DNA of 64,000 nucleotides, from assembly GCF_000722635.1 (NCBI RefSeq), contig NZ_JOKH01000005.1, positions 329,646 through 393,645 on the forward strand, in the 5' to 3' direction. Positions 30,789 to 40,436 of the stretch are shown piece after piece. The translations under genes were made by a program, and so were the position numbers. Under the pieces are notes generated by a model that worked only from the letters and a program-made list of their open reading frames with translations, searched no databases and was not told the DNA's origin. Position 1 is the first letter of the stretch; every line of letters starts with the position of its first letter. Source of the DNA: Endozoicomonas numazuensis (GTDB taxonomy: Bacteria; Pseudomonadota; Gammaproteobacteria; Pseudomonadales; Endozoicomonadaceae).

Positions 30789-31802
30789 ATGTTAAAAAAA
30801 ACCCTTATCGCACTCTCCGCTACTAGCCTTATGGCTGCATCTGCAATTGCTCAGGCTGCAGAAGTAGTAAACGTATACTCTTACCGCCAACCCTTTCTGG
30901 TTGAACCTCTGTTTGCAGATTTCACTAAAGACACAGGCATTAAAGTGAATGTTGTTTTTGCTAAGAAAGGTCTGAGTGAACGTCTGGAGCGCGAAGGCAA
31001 ACTGAGTCCTGCTGATCTTGTTTTAACTACTGACATCAGCCGACTGATGAATCTGGTCGAGAAAGATCTTAGCCAACCGGTAAAAAGCCAATCCATTAAT
31101 AAAGACATTCCAGTCCAGTACCGAGATCCGGATGGAGAATGGTTTGCTCTGACCAAGCGTGTCAGAAACATTTACAGCACCAAGCGCACTGGTAAGCCAG
31201 AAAGCATTACTTACGATGACCTGGCTGATCCTAAGTACAAGGGCAAAATTTGTACCCGCAGTGGCAAAAATGCTTATAACGTTGGTCTGGTAGCTTCCTA
31301 TGTTGCTCACAATGGAGAAAAAGCTACCCGTGAATGGCTGGAAGGGTTCAAGGAAAACCTGGCTCGTCGTCCTCAAGGTAATGACCGCGCTCAGGTTAAA
31401 GCCATAAAAGAAGGCGTTTGTGATCTGTCCATCGGTAACAGCTACTACTACGGCGCCATGATGGCCAATGATGAACAGCGGCCATGGGCTGAGTCTGTCT
31501 ACATCAACTTCCCGGATCAGAAAGGCAATGGCTCACATGTAAACGTCAGCGGCATGGTTCTGACCAAATATGCACCGAACAAAGACAATGCGGTCAAACT
31601 GATGGAATTTTTGGCTGGCGATAAAGCTCAGGCCACTTATGCTGAAGTCAACATGGAATACCCGGTAAATCCTGAGGTTCCTGTCTCCAAGATAGTGGCT
31701 TCGTGGGGTGAGTTTAAATCTGACGACCTGCCTGTCTATAAGCTGGCAGAGAACTACGCTACAGCTCAGAAACTGTTGGACGAAGTACGTTTTGATCTGT
31801 AA
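30789..31802 (+). CDS. Fe(3+) ABC transporter, periplasmic iron-binding protein
   Basis: About 337 aa from ATG 30789 (an earlier in-frame TTG at 30780 lacks support). The signal peptide is MLKKTLIALSATSLMAASAI...QAA. The mature part begins EVVNVYSYRQPFLVEPLFADF and carries the ferric-binding-protein pattern with paired tyrosines in SIGNSYYYGAMM, the usual iron ligands (FbpA/FutA/HitA/IdiA group). It delivers Fe3+ to the permease encoded next. A TGATAAT half-site at about 30738-30744 could belong to a Fur box, but its other half is poor. First of three genes forming a complete importer. Confidence 0.93.
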   Translation: MLKKTLIALSATSLMAASAIAQAAEVVNVYSYRQPFLVEPLFADFTKDTGIKVNVVFAKKGLSERLEREGKLSPADLVLTTDISRLMNLVEKDLSQPVKSQSINKDIPVQYRDPDGEWFALTKRVRNIYSTKRTGKPESITYDDLADPKYKGKICTRSGKNAYNVGLVASYVAHNGEKATREWLEGFKENLARRPQGNDRAQVKAIKEGVCDLSIGNSYYYGAMMANDEQRPWAESVYINFPDQKGNGSHVNVSGMVLTKYAPNKDNAVKLMEFLAGDKAQATYAEVNMEYPVNPEVPVSKIVASWGEFKSDDLPVYKLAENYATAQKLLDEVRFDL

Positions 31803-31930
31803 TTGAATTGAGCTCTGTCATGGTCAGTCCATGCAGTTTGAAAAAGACATGCAAATTCTACTGATATTCATTCCGGTTTCTGTAGAATTCGCTGCTTGGC
31901 AGAGCTCAGCAGATACTTAAACAGACTTTC

Positions 31931-33658
31931 ATGAAACATGCGCCTACAGCTATAGAATCTTCCATAGCACTGGAAAATGACCATACTCCACTCTCTTCAG
32001 AACGTGGCGGTACAAGGTCGTTTTCGCGTCAAGGCCTTTCAATATACTGGAGAGCTGGCAGCTGGTTGCTGGCTCTTCTGCTTTTCACACCAGTATTGGC
32101 TCTGGTCTATGAAGCATCAGCCCCTACAGGTGAGATTTTCTCTCATCTGCGAAATACCGTGCTGGGTACGTACATTCTTAATACGGTATTGCTGATCTCT
32201 GGTGTTGGAATTCTGGGTTTGATTCTTGCCCTTCCCGCAGCCTGGGTAATGGCAAACTGTGAAATTCCCGGTAAACGTTATCTGCAATGGCTTCTGGTAC
32301 TCCCCTTGGCCATGCCTTCGTATATCGTCGCCTATATTTACACCGATCTGCTTGAATTCGCCGGGCCTATCCAAAGGTTGTTAAGAGACCTGACCGGTTG
32401 GAAAAGTGCTGCTGATTATTATTTCCCTGATATTCGCAGTCTGGGAGGTGCCGTTATTATTCTGGCCCTGGTGCTTTATCCCTATCTTTATCTTCTGGCC
32501 AGAACTGCTTTTCTTGAGCACTCTCAAAGTCAGATACTGGCTAGCCGATTACTCGGCTGTTCGCCGGTTTCCAGTTTTCTCAGAGTCTCCGTTCCCATGG
32601 CAAGACCCGCCATTATTACCGGACTGGCATTAATGGGCATTGAAACCCTGGGAGACTTTGCCACTGTCGATTACTTTGCAGTCCCTACTTTAACGACAGC
32701 TGTCTATGATACCTGGCTGGGTTATGGCAGTTTAAATGCTGCCGCTAAACTCTCTGCCATTATGCTGGTTGTAGTAATGCTACTGATCTCATTAGAAAAA
32801 TACAGTCGCAGAAGACAGCAGCTCTACCAAAAAAATACGGGACAGGATCATAAAAAAGCCAGCCCTCTAATGGGCTGGAAAAAAATACTGGCTCTTTTCT
32901 GGTGCTGGATGCTGGTCATCCTTGGGTTTCTTTTACCCGCTATGGTTTTACTGGATTATGTTTTTAAATATTTCAGTGAATCCTGGAATGTTGAATTACT
33001 GACATACAGTCTAAATAGTTTGAAAGTCTCTCTGGGTGCTGCAACATTTGCGACAATGATTGCTCTGTTTTTGGGGTTGTATCAACGACTGCAGAAAAGT
33101 CGTTTGGCCAGTATTCCTTCCCGTCTGGTATCAACAGGCTACGCCTTACCGGGAAATGTTCTGGCAATCGGTGTTCTGACCCCATTAACACTGTCCGATC
33201 ACGGGCTGAATGGTATTATTATGGCCTTTGAATATCCGCCTGTCGGTCTGATTTTCAGCGGTTCTATTTTTGCCATTATTTTCGCTTACACTGTGCGTTT
33301 TTCAGCAGTCGCTGTAGGTAGCGTCGAGTCCAGTCTGGGAAGAGTTTCTCCCTCTCTTGATATGGCCAGTAGAACGCTGGGATGTAAGCCTTCAGAAATG
33401 GTCAGGCGAGTCCACATTCCCATGGTTAGAAAGGGTTTGTTGACTGGCTTTCTGCTGGTTTTCATAGAGTCCATGAAAGAGCTTCCGGCAGCGCTTCTAT
33501 TAAGACCTTTTGGTTTCGAGTCACTGGCAACCTGGGTGTTTCAGTTTGTTTCTGATGAAAAACTGGAGCAGGCGGCATTAGCTGCTTTGATACTGGTTCT
33601 GGCCGGACTGGTCCCCCTGATACTTCTGAACCGATCACTGGAGGCAGAACAAAAATGA
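31931..33658 (+). CDS. Fe(3+) ABC transporter, permease with two fused domains
   Basis: 575 aa, about 12 hydrophobic segments. Two MetI-type permease halves, each ending in an EAA-like loop that contacts the ATPase: ASRLLGCSPVSSFLRVSVPMARPA in the first half, read as short conserved pieces, and ASRTLGCKPSEMVRRVHIPM in the second. This fused layout is typical of FbpB/SfuB ferric permeases. The first ~35 residues are a cytoplasmic polar extension. It follows the binding protein after 128 bases and overlaps the ATPase gene by 4 bases. Confidence 0.93.
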   Translation: MKHAPTAIESSIALENDHTPLSSERGGTRSFSRQGLSIYWRAGSWLLALLLFTPVLALVYEASAPTGEIFSHLRNTVLGTYILNTVLLISGVGILGLILALPAAWVMANCEIPGKRYLQWLLVLPLAMPSYIVAYIYTDLLEFAGPIQRLLRDLTGWKSAADYYFPDIRSLGGAVIILALVLYPYLYLLARTAFLEHSQSQILASRLLGCSPVSSFLRVSVPMARPAIITGLALMGIETLGDFATVDYFAVPTLTTAVYDTWLGYGSLNAAAKLSAIMLVVVMLLISLEKYSRRRQQLYQKNTGQDHKKASPLMGWKKILALFWCWMLVILGFLLPAMVLLDYVFKYFSESWNVELLTYSLNSLKVSLGAATFATMIALFLGLYQRLQKSRLASIPSRLVSTGYALPGNVLAIGVLTPLTLSDHGLNGIIMAFEYPPVGLIFSGSIFAIIFAYTVRFSAVAVGSVESSLGRVSPSLDMASRTLGCKPSEMVRRVHIPMVRKGLLTGFLLVFIESMKELPAALLLRPFGFESLATWVFQFVSDEKLEQAALAALILVLAGLVPLILLNRSLEAEQK

Positions 33659-34713
33659 TAGCCCTGGATATTGCAGGCCTGAGCTGCCGCTATGAACAGA
33701 CGAGCGTACTTTCTAACCTCAGTCTTCAGGTTGAAGAAGGAGAGATTGTTTGCCTGTTGGGTAGGAGTGGATGTGGTAAAACAACGCTTCTGAAAGCTAT
33801 TTCAGGGTTACTCCAACCTTCGGCTGGTAGCATTTCTTTACATGGTCAGAAAGTCAGTTCAGCTCATGGTAGTTTCCCCCCCGAACAGCGCGGAATAGGC
33901 ATGATCTTTCAGGATTATGCTTTATTTCCACATCTAACCGTTTTTCACAATATTGCTTTTGGTCTAAAAGATTTGTCTCGCAGAGATATTCGCAAACGTG
34001 TTGATGAAATGCTGGAGCTGGTTAACCTGTCTGGCCTTGATAAGCGCTACCCTCATGAACTTTCCGGTGGTCAGCAACAACGAGTAGCTATTGCCAGAGC
34101 ATTAGCCAATAACCCTTCATTGCTGTTATTGGACGAGCCTTTTTCCAACATCGATAGTCAGGTCAGACAAAGACTGGTAAGGGAGATTCGGGACATTCTA
34201 AAGCAACAGAAAGTTGCGGGTCTTTTTGTCACCCATAGCCGGGATGAAGGTTTTGCTTTTGCCGATTCTGTTGCCATCATGCATGAAGGAAACATTCTAC
34301 AAAGAGGTCATTCCTTCGATGTTTACAATCGGCCTGCTAATCGTTTTGTAGCGGAATTTATGGGGTCAGGTAATCTCCTCCCCTGCGAAGTGATTAACAA
34401 CCGTACTGTTTCAACACCAGTAGGTATCGTGGAATCATCCAGTGAGATTTCAGCAAATCCGGGACAGTCTGCAGAGCTCTTTATTCGCCCACAAATGTTA
34501 TCCATAGAAAAATGTCAGTGTAAAAACCCTGTTGATCCTGCTCAGATCAAGAGCCAGCAATTTATGGGCACCAGTTTGAGGACAGAAGTAAAACTGAAGG
34601 AAAGTGTTCTGGTTGTGGAAAACTCAACCCCATTCCCCGTCAGTACTCCTGTGGATATCTCGGTACAACCTCATGAACTGGTATTGTTCGATCAACAAGG
34701 CCACTCACTTTGA
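33655..34713 (+). CDS. Fe(3+) ABC transporter, ATP-binding protein
   Basis: 352 aa, FbpC type. Walker A GRSGCGKTT at residues 36-44, Q-loop in MIFQDYALFPHLTV, signature LSGGQQQRVAIARAL, Walker B LLLLDEPFSNID, switch His in FVTHSRDE. Residues beyond ~240 form the C-terminal regulatory (TOBE-like) domain found in ferric and related importers. The ATG overlaps the permease stop (ATGA), indicating translational coupling. The stop lies inside the terminator hairpin that follows. Confidence 0.94.
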   Translation: MIALDIAGLSCRYEQTSVLSNLSLQVEEGEIVCLLGRSGCGKTTLLKAISGLLQPSAGSISLHGQKVSSAHGSFPPEQRGIGMIFQDYALFPHLTVFHNIAFGLKDLSRRDIRKRVDEMLELVNLSGLDKRYPHELSGGQQQRVAIARALANNPSLLLLDEPFSNIDSQVRQRLVREIRDILKQQKVAGLFVTHSRDEGFAFADSVAIMHEGNILQRGHSFDVYNRPANRFVAEFMGSGNLLPCEVINNRTVSTPVGIVESSSEISANPGQSAELFIRPQMLSIEKCQCKNPVDPAQIKSQQFMGTSLRTEVKLKESVLVVENSTPFPVSTPVDISVQPHELVLFDQQGHSL

Positions 34714-34722
34714 AGTGGCCTT
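34697..34722 (+). terminator. Hairpin at the end of the iron transporter operon
   Basis: AAGGCCACT (34697-34705) and AGTGGCCTT (34714-34722) pair perfectly across the stop codon of the ATPase gene, followed by TTCC. Confidence 0.55.
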
Positions 34723-34785
34723 TCCGCCCTTATCCAGATCGTTCATACTGACCAACCTTAATATTAAAGCCAAGGCGATTACAGG

Positions 34786-35223
34786 ATGTTGGATTTCCTT
34801 TTCACGGCCATTGATGACCGGGTCATTGATTTCGAAACGCTGAAACTTCACGAAAAACCTAACCAGTACCTCGTGCTACCAGAAGGTGAGTTCGCCGCAG
34901 CTCCTCACCAGAGCAGTCCTGTTCTGAACGTTAGTATCGAGGAGTTGAAGAAACAGTTTTCAGAGATTGTGGAAAATCAGGATAAGGTTGAAGTCCTGCG
35001 TACCAGTGATGATGGTCAACAAGTCGATTATGTTCAGCGAACGGCTTTTATGGGCTACCCAGACACGATTACGGTTCGCTTTTACAGTCAGGGAGAAGAT
35101 AGCAGTACACTGGCCATCTATTCCCGTTCAAGCTATGGCTACTCTGATTTGGGAGCAAATCAGGAACGAATTTCTCTCTGGCTGGACAGTCTTAAGAGCT
35201 CTTTGGCAACGCCTGACCAGTAA
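34786..35223 (+). CDS. DUF1499 family protein, 145 aa
   Basis: The C-terminal part IYSRSSYGYSDLGANQERISLWL is the hallmark of DUF1499, as is the middle segment on which a chain of short beta strands is expected (DYVQRTAFMGYPDTITVRFY). No signal peptide is visible. The function of the family is unknown. It follows the iron-transport operon after a hairpin, with 72 bases between, so it may be partly co-transcribed or separate. Confidence 0.75.
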   Translation: MLDFLFTAIDDRVIDFETLKLHEKPNQYLVLPEGEFAAAPHQSSPVLNVSIEELKKQFSEIVENQDKVEVLRTSDDGQQVDYVQRTAFMGYPDTITVRFYSQGEDSSTLAIYSRSSYGYSDLGANQERISLWLDSLKSSLATPDQ

Positions 35224-35302
35224 AAGTCATCCCGGAAGTCATTATTTATGTCCTGTCTTCGGGATTATCTAATTATTAGCGGTCTACTTTTTCTCGGGTG
35301 AA

Positions 35303-35330
35303 CGCTTTCTCCAGTACACAGGAGAAAGCG
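35303..35330. terminator. Hairpin between DUF1499 gene and mnmE
   Basis: CGCTTTCTCC and GGAGAAAGCG form a perfect 10-bp stem with an 8-base loop between two convergent genes. T runs are lacking, so it may be a bidirectional transcription barrier or RNA-stabilising hairpin. Confidence 0.5.
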
Positions 35331-35422
35331 CTATAAAAGCAATCAGTCGTATGATGCACAGATACAGGCTGTGATGGGTTCAGGGTTTATGCCGCGTCGA
35401 AACAGACCCCTGAAAAAGCAGA

Positions 35423-36799
35423 TTACTTTCCTATACAGAATGAAGAGAAAATCCTGCCCAACAGATCATCGCTGGAGAAATCTCCGGTGATCTCACCCAG
35501 TGCTTTTTGGGCATGGCGCAGATCTTCTGCCAAAAGCTCTCCTGCTCCCATGTATTCAAGCTGCTTTTGACCGTTATCCAGAAACTCTTCCGCTCTGCGT
35601 AATGCATCAAGATGACGACGACGAGCAGAAAAACCTCCTTCCATTGCTCCCTCATAACCCATACAGGCCTTCAGATGCTCTCTGAGCGCGTCCAGGCCAT
35701 GTTCTCTCATTGCACACGCCCTGATTAGGGGAACGCCTTCAGCGTCCTCTACGCCTGCCTGTTCGCCTGTGAGGTCAATCTTGTTACGAATGACAGTCAG
35801 CTTCTCTCTGGAGGGTAAACGATCCACAAATTCAGGCCAGATATCATGAGGGTCTGTTGCATCAGTGGTTGATCCATCCACCATCAGAAGAACCCGATCT
35901 GCATCCTCAATTTCCCTGAAGGCTCTTTCTACGCCAATTTGCTCGACTTTATCGTCAGTCTCACGCAGACCGGCCGTATCGATAACGTGTAAAGGCATCC
36001 CATCAATATTGATATGCTCTCTCAGCACATCCCGAGTGGTACCGGCAATATCGGTAACAATGGCAGAGTCTCTCCCGGACAGGGCATTCAGAAGGCTGGA
36101 CTTACCCGCATTGGGACGACCAGCAATGACAACGGTCATCCCTTCATGCTGAATAGCCCCCTGCCCCGCTTCTTTCATAACCTGTGACAAATTACAGATT
36201 ATGGTTTTAAGATCTCCCGCCACTTTACCATCAGCGAGAAAGTCGATCTCTTCCTCAGGGAAGTCGATGGCGGCTTCAACATAAATTCTCAGTTCGATCA
36301 GAGACTCTACCAGGTCATTCACCCTTTTGGAGAAGGCACCTTGCAACGATCGAAGGGCTGATCTCGCAGCCTGTTCTGAAGTACTGTCGATCAGATCCGC
36401 TATGGCTTCAGCCTGAGCCAAATCCATCTTGTCATTTAAAAAGGCTCGTTCAGAAAACTCACCGGGGTTTGCGAGCCTGATGCCCAAGGCATTAATTCTT
36501 TTCAGCAGCATATCCAGAATCACCGGACCGCCATGCCCCTGGAACTCTATAACATCCTCTCCAGTGAATGAGTTTGGATTCGGGAAATAGAGAGCCAGAC
36601 CTTCATCCAGAACCTGATCCAGCTCATCATAGAAAGGACCGTAATGGGCATACCGAGGTTTTGGCTCCATTTTCAGAATGTCTCTGGCGACCCTTAAAGC
36701 TTCAGGACCGGAAACTCTGATGATACCTACCCCGCCTCTACCGGGAGCGGTAGCTTGGGCTGCAATGGTGTCTTTATGGAGATTACTGAGATCGGACAT
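35423..36799 (-). CDS. mnmE: tRNA modification GTPase MnmE
   Basis: 458 aa from ATG 36799; the frame stays open upstream to 36895, but [20 protein letters not shown] is the family's N-terminus. The N-terminal folate-binding domain ([14 protein letters not shown]) is followed by a helical domain with an inserted G domain: G1 [10 protein letters not shown]3 [11 protein letters not shown]4 NKID. The C-terminal CIGK carries the conserved cysteine. With MnmG it installs the cmnm5 group on wobble U34 of tRNAs. It follows yidC in the usual order but is separated from it by a reversed 124-aa ORF. Confidence 0.97.
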   Translation of the reverse strand: MSDLSNLHKDTIAAQATAPGRGGVGIIRVSGPEALRVARDILKMEPKPRYAHYGPFYDELDQVLDEGLALYFPNPNSFTGEDVIEFQGHGGPVILDMLLKRINALGIRLANPGEFSERAFLNDKMDLAQAEAIADLIDSTSEQAARSALRSLQGAFSKRVNDLVESLIELRIYVEAAIDFPEEEIDFLADGKVAGDLKTIICNLSQVMKEAGQGAIQHEGMTVVIAGRPNAGKSSLLNALSGRDSAIVTDIAGTTRDVLREHINIDGMPLHVIDTAGLRETDDKVEQIGVERAFREIEDADRVLLMVDGSTTDATDPHDIWPEFVDRLPSREKLTVIRNKIDLTGEQAGVEDAEGVPLIRACAMREHGLDALREHLKACMGYEGAMEGGFSARRRHLDALRRAEEFLDNGQKQLEYMGAGELLAEDLRHAQKALGEITGDFSSDDLLGRIFSSFCIGK

Positions 36800-36968
36800 A
36801 AGCCAGGTCGGAGATAACAAATGGGTGACGTAGTCTAATCCAAGGAAGAAGCTGGCGCCATGGCCGTTAAGAAGCTGATACGTCAGTATTACCAACAGGT
36901 TGGTCAGTCAAAGTCTGTGAATAGAAAGGTACAGTCTCCTCTCAAGTCATTTAACGGGGGACTTCTCT

Positions 36969-37343
36969 ATGAGCCTGAACATCAGTATGCCAAGCCTTGC
37001 GACCATTGGATCAAACATTGCAGCCCTTCCAGGAAAAATTGCCGAAGGCATTTGCAGCTTTGGACGTATGGTGAGAAGAAATACGACAGGAAGACTTTTA
37101 GAAAGCACCGTAAACCGGGCGATCCGAGACGGTTCCCATGAGAAGATTGTCTCAACACCTACTAAAAAAACCGTAGGTGAAAGAGGCACTACTGTGGTCA
37201 AAGGTAAGACTCACTACAATCTAACAAATGCAAAAGGTGAAGTGGTTCGCTCTCGAGGATTTAGTGAATACTGCCTGGATATGGCTCTCAAGCCTGTCAT
37301 GAAGGTTTTGATGAACAGTGAAAATCCTGCAACATCTTTGTAA
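36969..37343 (+). CDS. Hypothetical protein, 124 aa
   Basis: ATG 36969 follows a purine-rich GGGGGA at a good distance, and the ORF ends just before a strong terminator, so it is probably expressed. The product is basic (repeated Arg/Lys around residues 33-80), with a hydrophobic, Ala/Ile-rich N-terminus (ATIGSNIAALPGKIAEGI) that could be an amphipathic helix. It lies on the opposite strand within the otherwise conserved yidC-mnmE pair, a sign of insertion in this lineage. Not recognised. Confidence 0.55.
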   Translation: MSLNISMPSLATIGSNIAALPGKIAEGICSFGRMVRRNTTGRLLESTVNRAIRDGSHEKIVSTPTKKTVGERGTTVVKGKTHYNLTNAKGEVVRSRGFSEYCLDMALKPVMKVLMNSENPATSL

Positions 37344-37372
37344 TACATCATGCTGGGGTAATACTCAGCTAT

Positions 37373-37406
37373 AAAAAAAACGGACCATAATTGGTCCGTT
37401 TTTTTT
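37373..37406. terminator. Bidirectional terminator between the 124-aa gene and yidC
   Basis: CGGACCA/TGGTCCG with A8 on the left and T8 on the right. It can terminate both the rightward ORF and the leftward yidC transcript, separating yidC from mnmE transcription. Confidence 0.92.
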
Positions 37407-37420
37407 GAGAGAAGTCAGAC

Positions 37421-39100
37421 TCAGGTGTCTTCTTTCTCGATCTTTTTGGTAATGAAGTACTGCTGAATGATAGACAACGTGTTGTTTGTCACCCAGTACA
37501 GTACCAGTCCTGCAGGGAACCACAGGAAGAATACCGTAAAGATCAGGGGCATCAGCTTCATCACCTTAGCCTGTACAGGATCAGGTGGTGTTGGGTTCAA
37601 CATCTGCTGAATAAACATGGAAGCACCCATGATCAGAGGCAGAATGAAGTAAGGGTCCATCTGAGACAGATCCTGAATCCAACCCAGCCATGGCGCCTGA
37701 CGCAGATCGACGGATTCCTGCAGCACCCAATAGAGGGCTATGAACACAGGCATTTGTACAAGAATGGGTAGACAGCCACCCATTGGGTTAACTTTCTCCT
37801 TCTTGTACATCTCCATCATCGACTGAGACATCTTCTGGCGATCGTCACCGTACTTTTCTTTCAGCTCCTGCATCTTCGGCCCCAGCTTGCGCATTTTAGC
37901 CATAGAGCGGAAGCTAGCCTGGTTCAGCGGGTAGAATACCGCTTTCACACAGACAGTCAGCAGGATGATCGACCAACCCCAGTTGCCCACCAGAGAGTGG
38001 ATAAACTGTAACAGCATGAACAGAGGCTGAGCCAGGAACCAGAGGATACCGAAATCCATGGTCAACTGGAGGCCTTCTGCCAGGTTTTTCAGAGCAGGTT
38101 GATCTTTAGGACCAGAGTACAGAGTTGCGCCAATTATTACTTTTTCACCAGGATTTGCTACCAGTGGGTCGTTATAGAAACCCACCATGTAGAACTCATT
38201 GTTACGTGAGACCTGAGTGTAGTAAGTATGAGGCTGGTTCTGACTGGGTACCCAAGCACTTACAAAGTAGTGCTGTAGAATCGCCGCATAACCGCCATTC
38301 ACTTTCTCTTTGAAAGCTTCTTTCTGGAAGTCGTCAAAAGCCAGTTTCTTATAGGGCTCGTCACTAGAACGAACAGCAGCTCCCAAGTAAGTATTCATGG
38401 GAGCACTGGAGTTCACAGAACTGGGATCTTCAGAGCCATCACGCTTTAGCTGAGCGTAAAAGGTATCCCGCCATACTTTGTTACTGTTGTTGTCGATCTC
38501 ATAGGCCATTTCGACCTCATAAGTACCACGCTCAAAGGTATAGCTTTTGGTTACCTGAACATCGCCAGTTGTTCGGGTCAGCTTAACGGTCAGCTGATCC
38601 TGACCGGTTGGCAATGTGTAGTGGGTCTGCTCTGTACTGTAGAGTGGTCTCTGATTCTGGTCATTGGTAGGACCGTCAGTAGAAATCAAACCGCTTTGAG
38701 CCGTATAGACACAAGTTACTTCACCCGGTGTACAGTCGGGTTTATTAACCAGCAGTTGAAAAGGAGTAGCTTTCTCTCCTTCTTCAGGCAACCAGGCAGG
38801 ATATTTGGGAAGACTGAGCCCAATAATGTCACCACCGGCCGGGTCAATCTGAACGTCCAGAGTATCTGTTTTAACGCTGATCAGTTGAGCGGAGGTCTGA
38901 ACCTTGGCATCCAGAATTTCTGGAGAGGAAGATGATGACGTGATAGTGGGTAAATCAGAACCACTTTGAGAAGTGGAGACATTAGCCACAACAGCATCGC
39001 TGGCCGGCCTGGTCTGATTGTAATCTTCATTCCATTGCTGAAGTGTCAGTACACCAACAACGGCTATAGCACCTATCAAGAGTGTTCTTTGCAGATCCAT
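37421..39100 (-). CDS. yidC: Membrane protein insertase YidC
   Basis: 559 aa, gammaproteobacterial type. N-terminal membrane anchor (MDLQRTLLIGAIAVVGVLTL), a large periplasmic beta domain (residues ~60-340) and the conserved five-helix insertase core from ~345 (NWGWSIILLTVCVKAVFYPL, KYGDDRQKMSQSMMEMYKKE, NPMGGCLPILVQMPVFIALY). It inserts Sec-dependent and independent inner membrane proteins, including the ATP synthase c subunit encoded in this window. The start overlaps the 3' end of yidD by 25 bases. Confidence 0.98.
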   Translation of the reverse strand: MDLQRTLLIGAIAVVGVLTLQQWNEDYNQTRPASDAVVANVSTSQSGSDLPTITSSSSSPEILDAKVQTSAQLISVKTDTLDVQIDPAGGDIIGLSLPKYPAWLPEEGEKATPFQLLVNKPDCTPGEVTCVYTAQSGLISTDGPTNDQNQRPLYSTEQTHYTLPTGQDQLTVKLTRTTGDVQVTKSYTFERGTYEVEMAYEIDNNSNKVWRDTFYAQLKRDGSEDPSSVNSSAPMNTYLGAAVRSSDEPYKKLAFDDFQKEAFKEKVNGGYAAILQHYFVSAWVPSQNQPHTYYTQVSRNNEFYMVGFYNDPLVANPGEKVIIGATLYSGPKDQPALKNLAEGLQLTMDFGILWFLAQPLFMLLQFIHSLVGNWGWSIILLTVCVKAVFYPLNQASFRSMAKMRKLGPKMQELKEKYGDDRQKMSQSMMEMYKKEKVNPMGGCLPILVQMPVFIALYWVLQESVDLRQAPWLGWIQDLSQMDPYFILPLIMGASMFIQQMLNPTPPDPVQAKVMKLMPLIFTVFFLWFPAGLVLYWVTNNTLSIIQQYFITKKIEKEDT

Positions 39101-39414
39101 GATGTCCGAGCCAAAGAGTCTTGGTGATGAATATGATCGTCTGATGTCCGGTGTTGCTTGTCAGAGGGAGCTGGCACCGGATCAAAACCTCCTGGATGCC
39201 AGGGATGGCAACGCAGCAGTCGTTTCAAGGTCAGATAACTGCCTTTCAGAAAACCATGATGTTCGAGTGATTCCTGAGCATAGCTGGAACAGCTGGGATA
39301 AAAGCGACAATGCCTGGCCATAATCGGGCTCAAGCAATAACGATATACCTTGATCAGTCCCATGGCTATGCGTTTGGGCAAAAGCATGAAAAAGTTCATA
39401 ACAGGTCGGATCAT
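39076..39414 (-). CDS. yidD: Membrane protein insertion efficiency factor YidD
   Basis: The core LIKVYRYCLSPIMARHCRFYP, SCSSYAQESLEHHGFLKGSY and LRCHPWHPGGFDPVP is diagnostic of YidD, a small amphipathic protein aiding YidC. The frame is open back to 39540; homologues suggest a start near MIRPVMNFFMLLPK, so ATG 39414 (112 aa) is proposed, with 39399 also possible. The C-terminal tail is longer than usual and overlaps yidC by 25 bases. It sits between rnpA and yidC as expected. Confidence 0.88.
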   Translation of the reverse strand: MIRPVMNFFMLLPKRIAMGLIKVYRYCLSPIMARHCRFYPSCSSYAQESLEHHGFLKGSYLTLKRLLRCHPWHPGGFDPVPAPSDKQHRTSDDHIHHQDSLARTSWICKEHS

Positions 39415-39552
39415 GTCGGCTTTACTCTGTCTGTACCGAATCGACAGGAAACAGATCGGCTGATTTGTGTGAGACAGTATGACTGGCCTTCTGAAGAGTG
39501 ACTGGAGGCAATAACTACCTCCACTGTCACGCAGCTCCATAGAACGCCTGCT

Positions 39553-39939
39553 TCAGGCTATGGCTTCCATTTTGGAAACCTTCCGCTCATTCCTACGTCT
39601 GGCTAGTTTAAACCATTGGTTGGTGAGCAGTTTATTGATATCGCAGTCTTCAAGCTCACCTAGACCTTTTCTGGCCAAAACAACAATATCCAGGTTTCCC
39701 AATTCGTCCTGATGGAGACGAAAGGTTTCCCGGATATGCCGTTTGACTCGATTACGGCCGGTAGCTTTACGGATATTTTTTTTGGCAATCACCAACCCCA
39801 ACCGGGGATGGTCAAGCTTACTCTCACAAGCCAGTATCAACAAATGCCGACTACTGACCTTGATATCCGTATGGTCAAAAACCTGCTTAAAATCAGCTGC
39901 TGAGCAAAGTCGCACATCGCGACCAAATGTGAAGCTCAC
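39553..39939 (-). CDS. rnpA: Ribonuclease P protein component
   Basis: 128 aa basic protein that binds the RNase P RNA and helps 5' maturation of tRNAs. The signature GRNRVKRHIRETFRLHQ is at about residues 60-77; PRLGLVIAKKNIRKA precedes it. Located 13 bases after rpmH, the standard co-transcribed pair. Confidence 0.97.
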   Translation of the reverse strand: MSFTFGRDVRLCSAADFKQVFDHTDIKVSSRHLLILACESKLDHPRLGLVIAKKNIRKATGRNRVKRHIRETFRLHQDELGNLDIVVLARKGLGELEDCDINKLLTNQWFKLARRRNERKVSKMEAIA

Positions 39940-39952
39940 CTGTCAATCCAAA

Positions 39953-40087
39953 TCAGGCTGCCAGACGCTTGCGACCTTTAGCACGACGTCGGTTGATAAC
40001 CGCACGACCGTTCTTGGTAGCCATGCGAGCACGGAAACCGTGAGAACGCTTACGCTTCAAATTGCTGGGCTGAAATGTTCTTTTCAT
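39953..40087 (-). CDS. rpmH: 50S ribosomal protein L34
   Basis: 44 aa. It begins [20 protein letters not shown] and ends [12 protein letters not shown], an almost universal sequence. First gene of the rpmH-rnpA-yidD-yidC cluster, with a good promoter 38 bases upstream. It borders the dnaA-side origin region. Confidence 0.98.
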   Translation of the reverse strand: MKRTFQPSNLKRKRSHGFRARMATKNGRAVINRRRAKGRKRLAA

Positions 40088-40124
40088 GACGTTTCTCGTT
40101 TTATCGATTTACAAAAAGACGGGC

Positions 40125-40153
40125 ATTCTAAGTAATTGAGCCATTAGCGTCAA
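40125..40153 (-). promoter_or_regulatory. rpmH promoter
   Basis: On the minus strand TTGACG (40153-40148), a 17-bp spacer and TAGAAT (40130-40125), then GCCCG. Well-formed sigma-70 promoter at the expected place for rpmH-rnpA. Confidence 0.75.
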
Positions 40154-40373
40154 TTTGCATTTGTCAAGAGTTTGCCACTGAGGCTAAAGGCTTAATCCCT
40201 AGGGGGGTGGCAGCTTTCTGCAGATATTCATAATAGCCAGTGTGAAATGACATTTTTATAGGGGAAATTACTTTCGTCCATTTGGCAGAAAAAAAATTGA
40301 AGACTTTGTTTTTTAAACAGCATTGGCGAATGGAAATTTTTCTAAGAGACCGATCAATATGAAAAAAATATAT

Positions 40374-40390
40374 AGTACATATGTACTTGA
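40374..40390. repeat. AGTACATATGTACTTGA motif, copy 2
   Basis: Contains a perfect 14-bp palindrome AGTACATATGTACT. Matches 30680-30696 at 15 of 17 positions. Located 47 bases from the first DnaA box of the rpmH-dnaA gap. Confidence 0.65.
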
Positions 40391-40436
40391 GTAATGTTGT
40401 TTTGTTTATGTAATAAATATTAAGGAGTCCTTTTTG

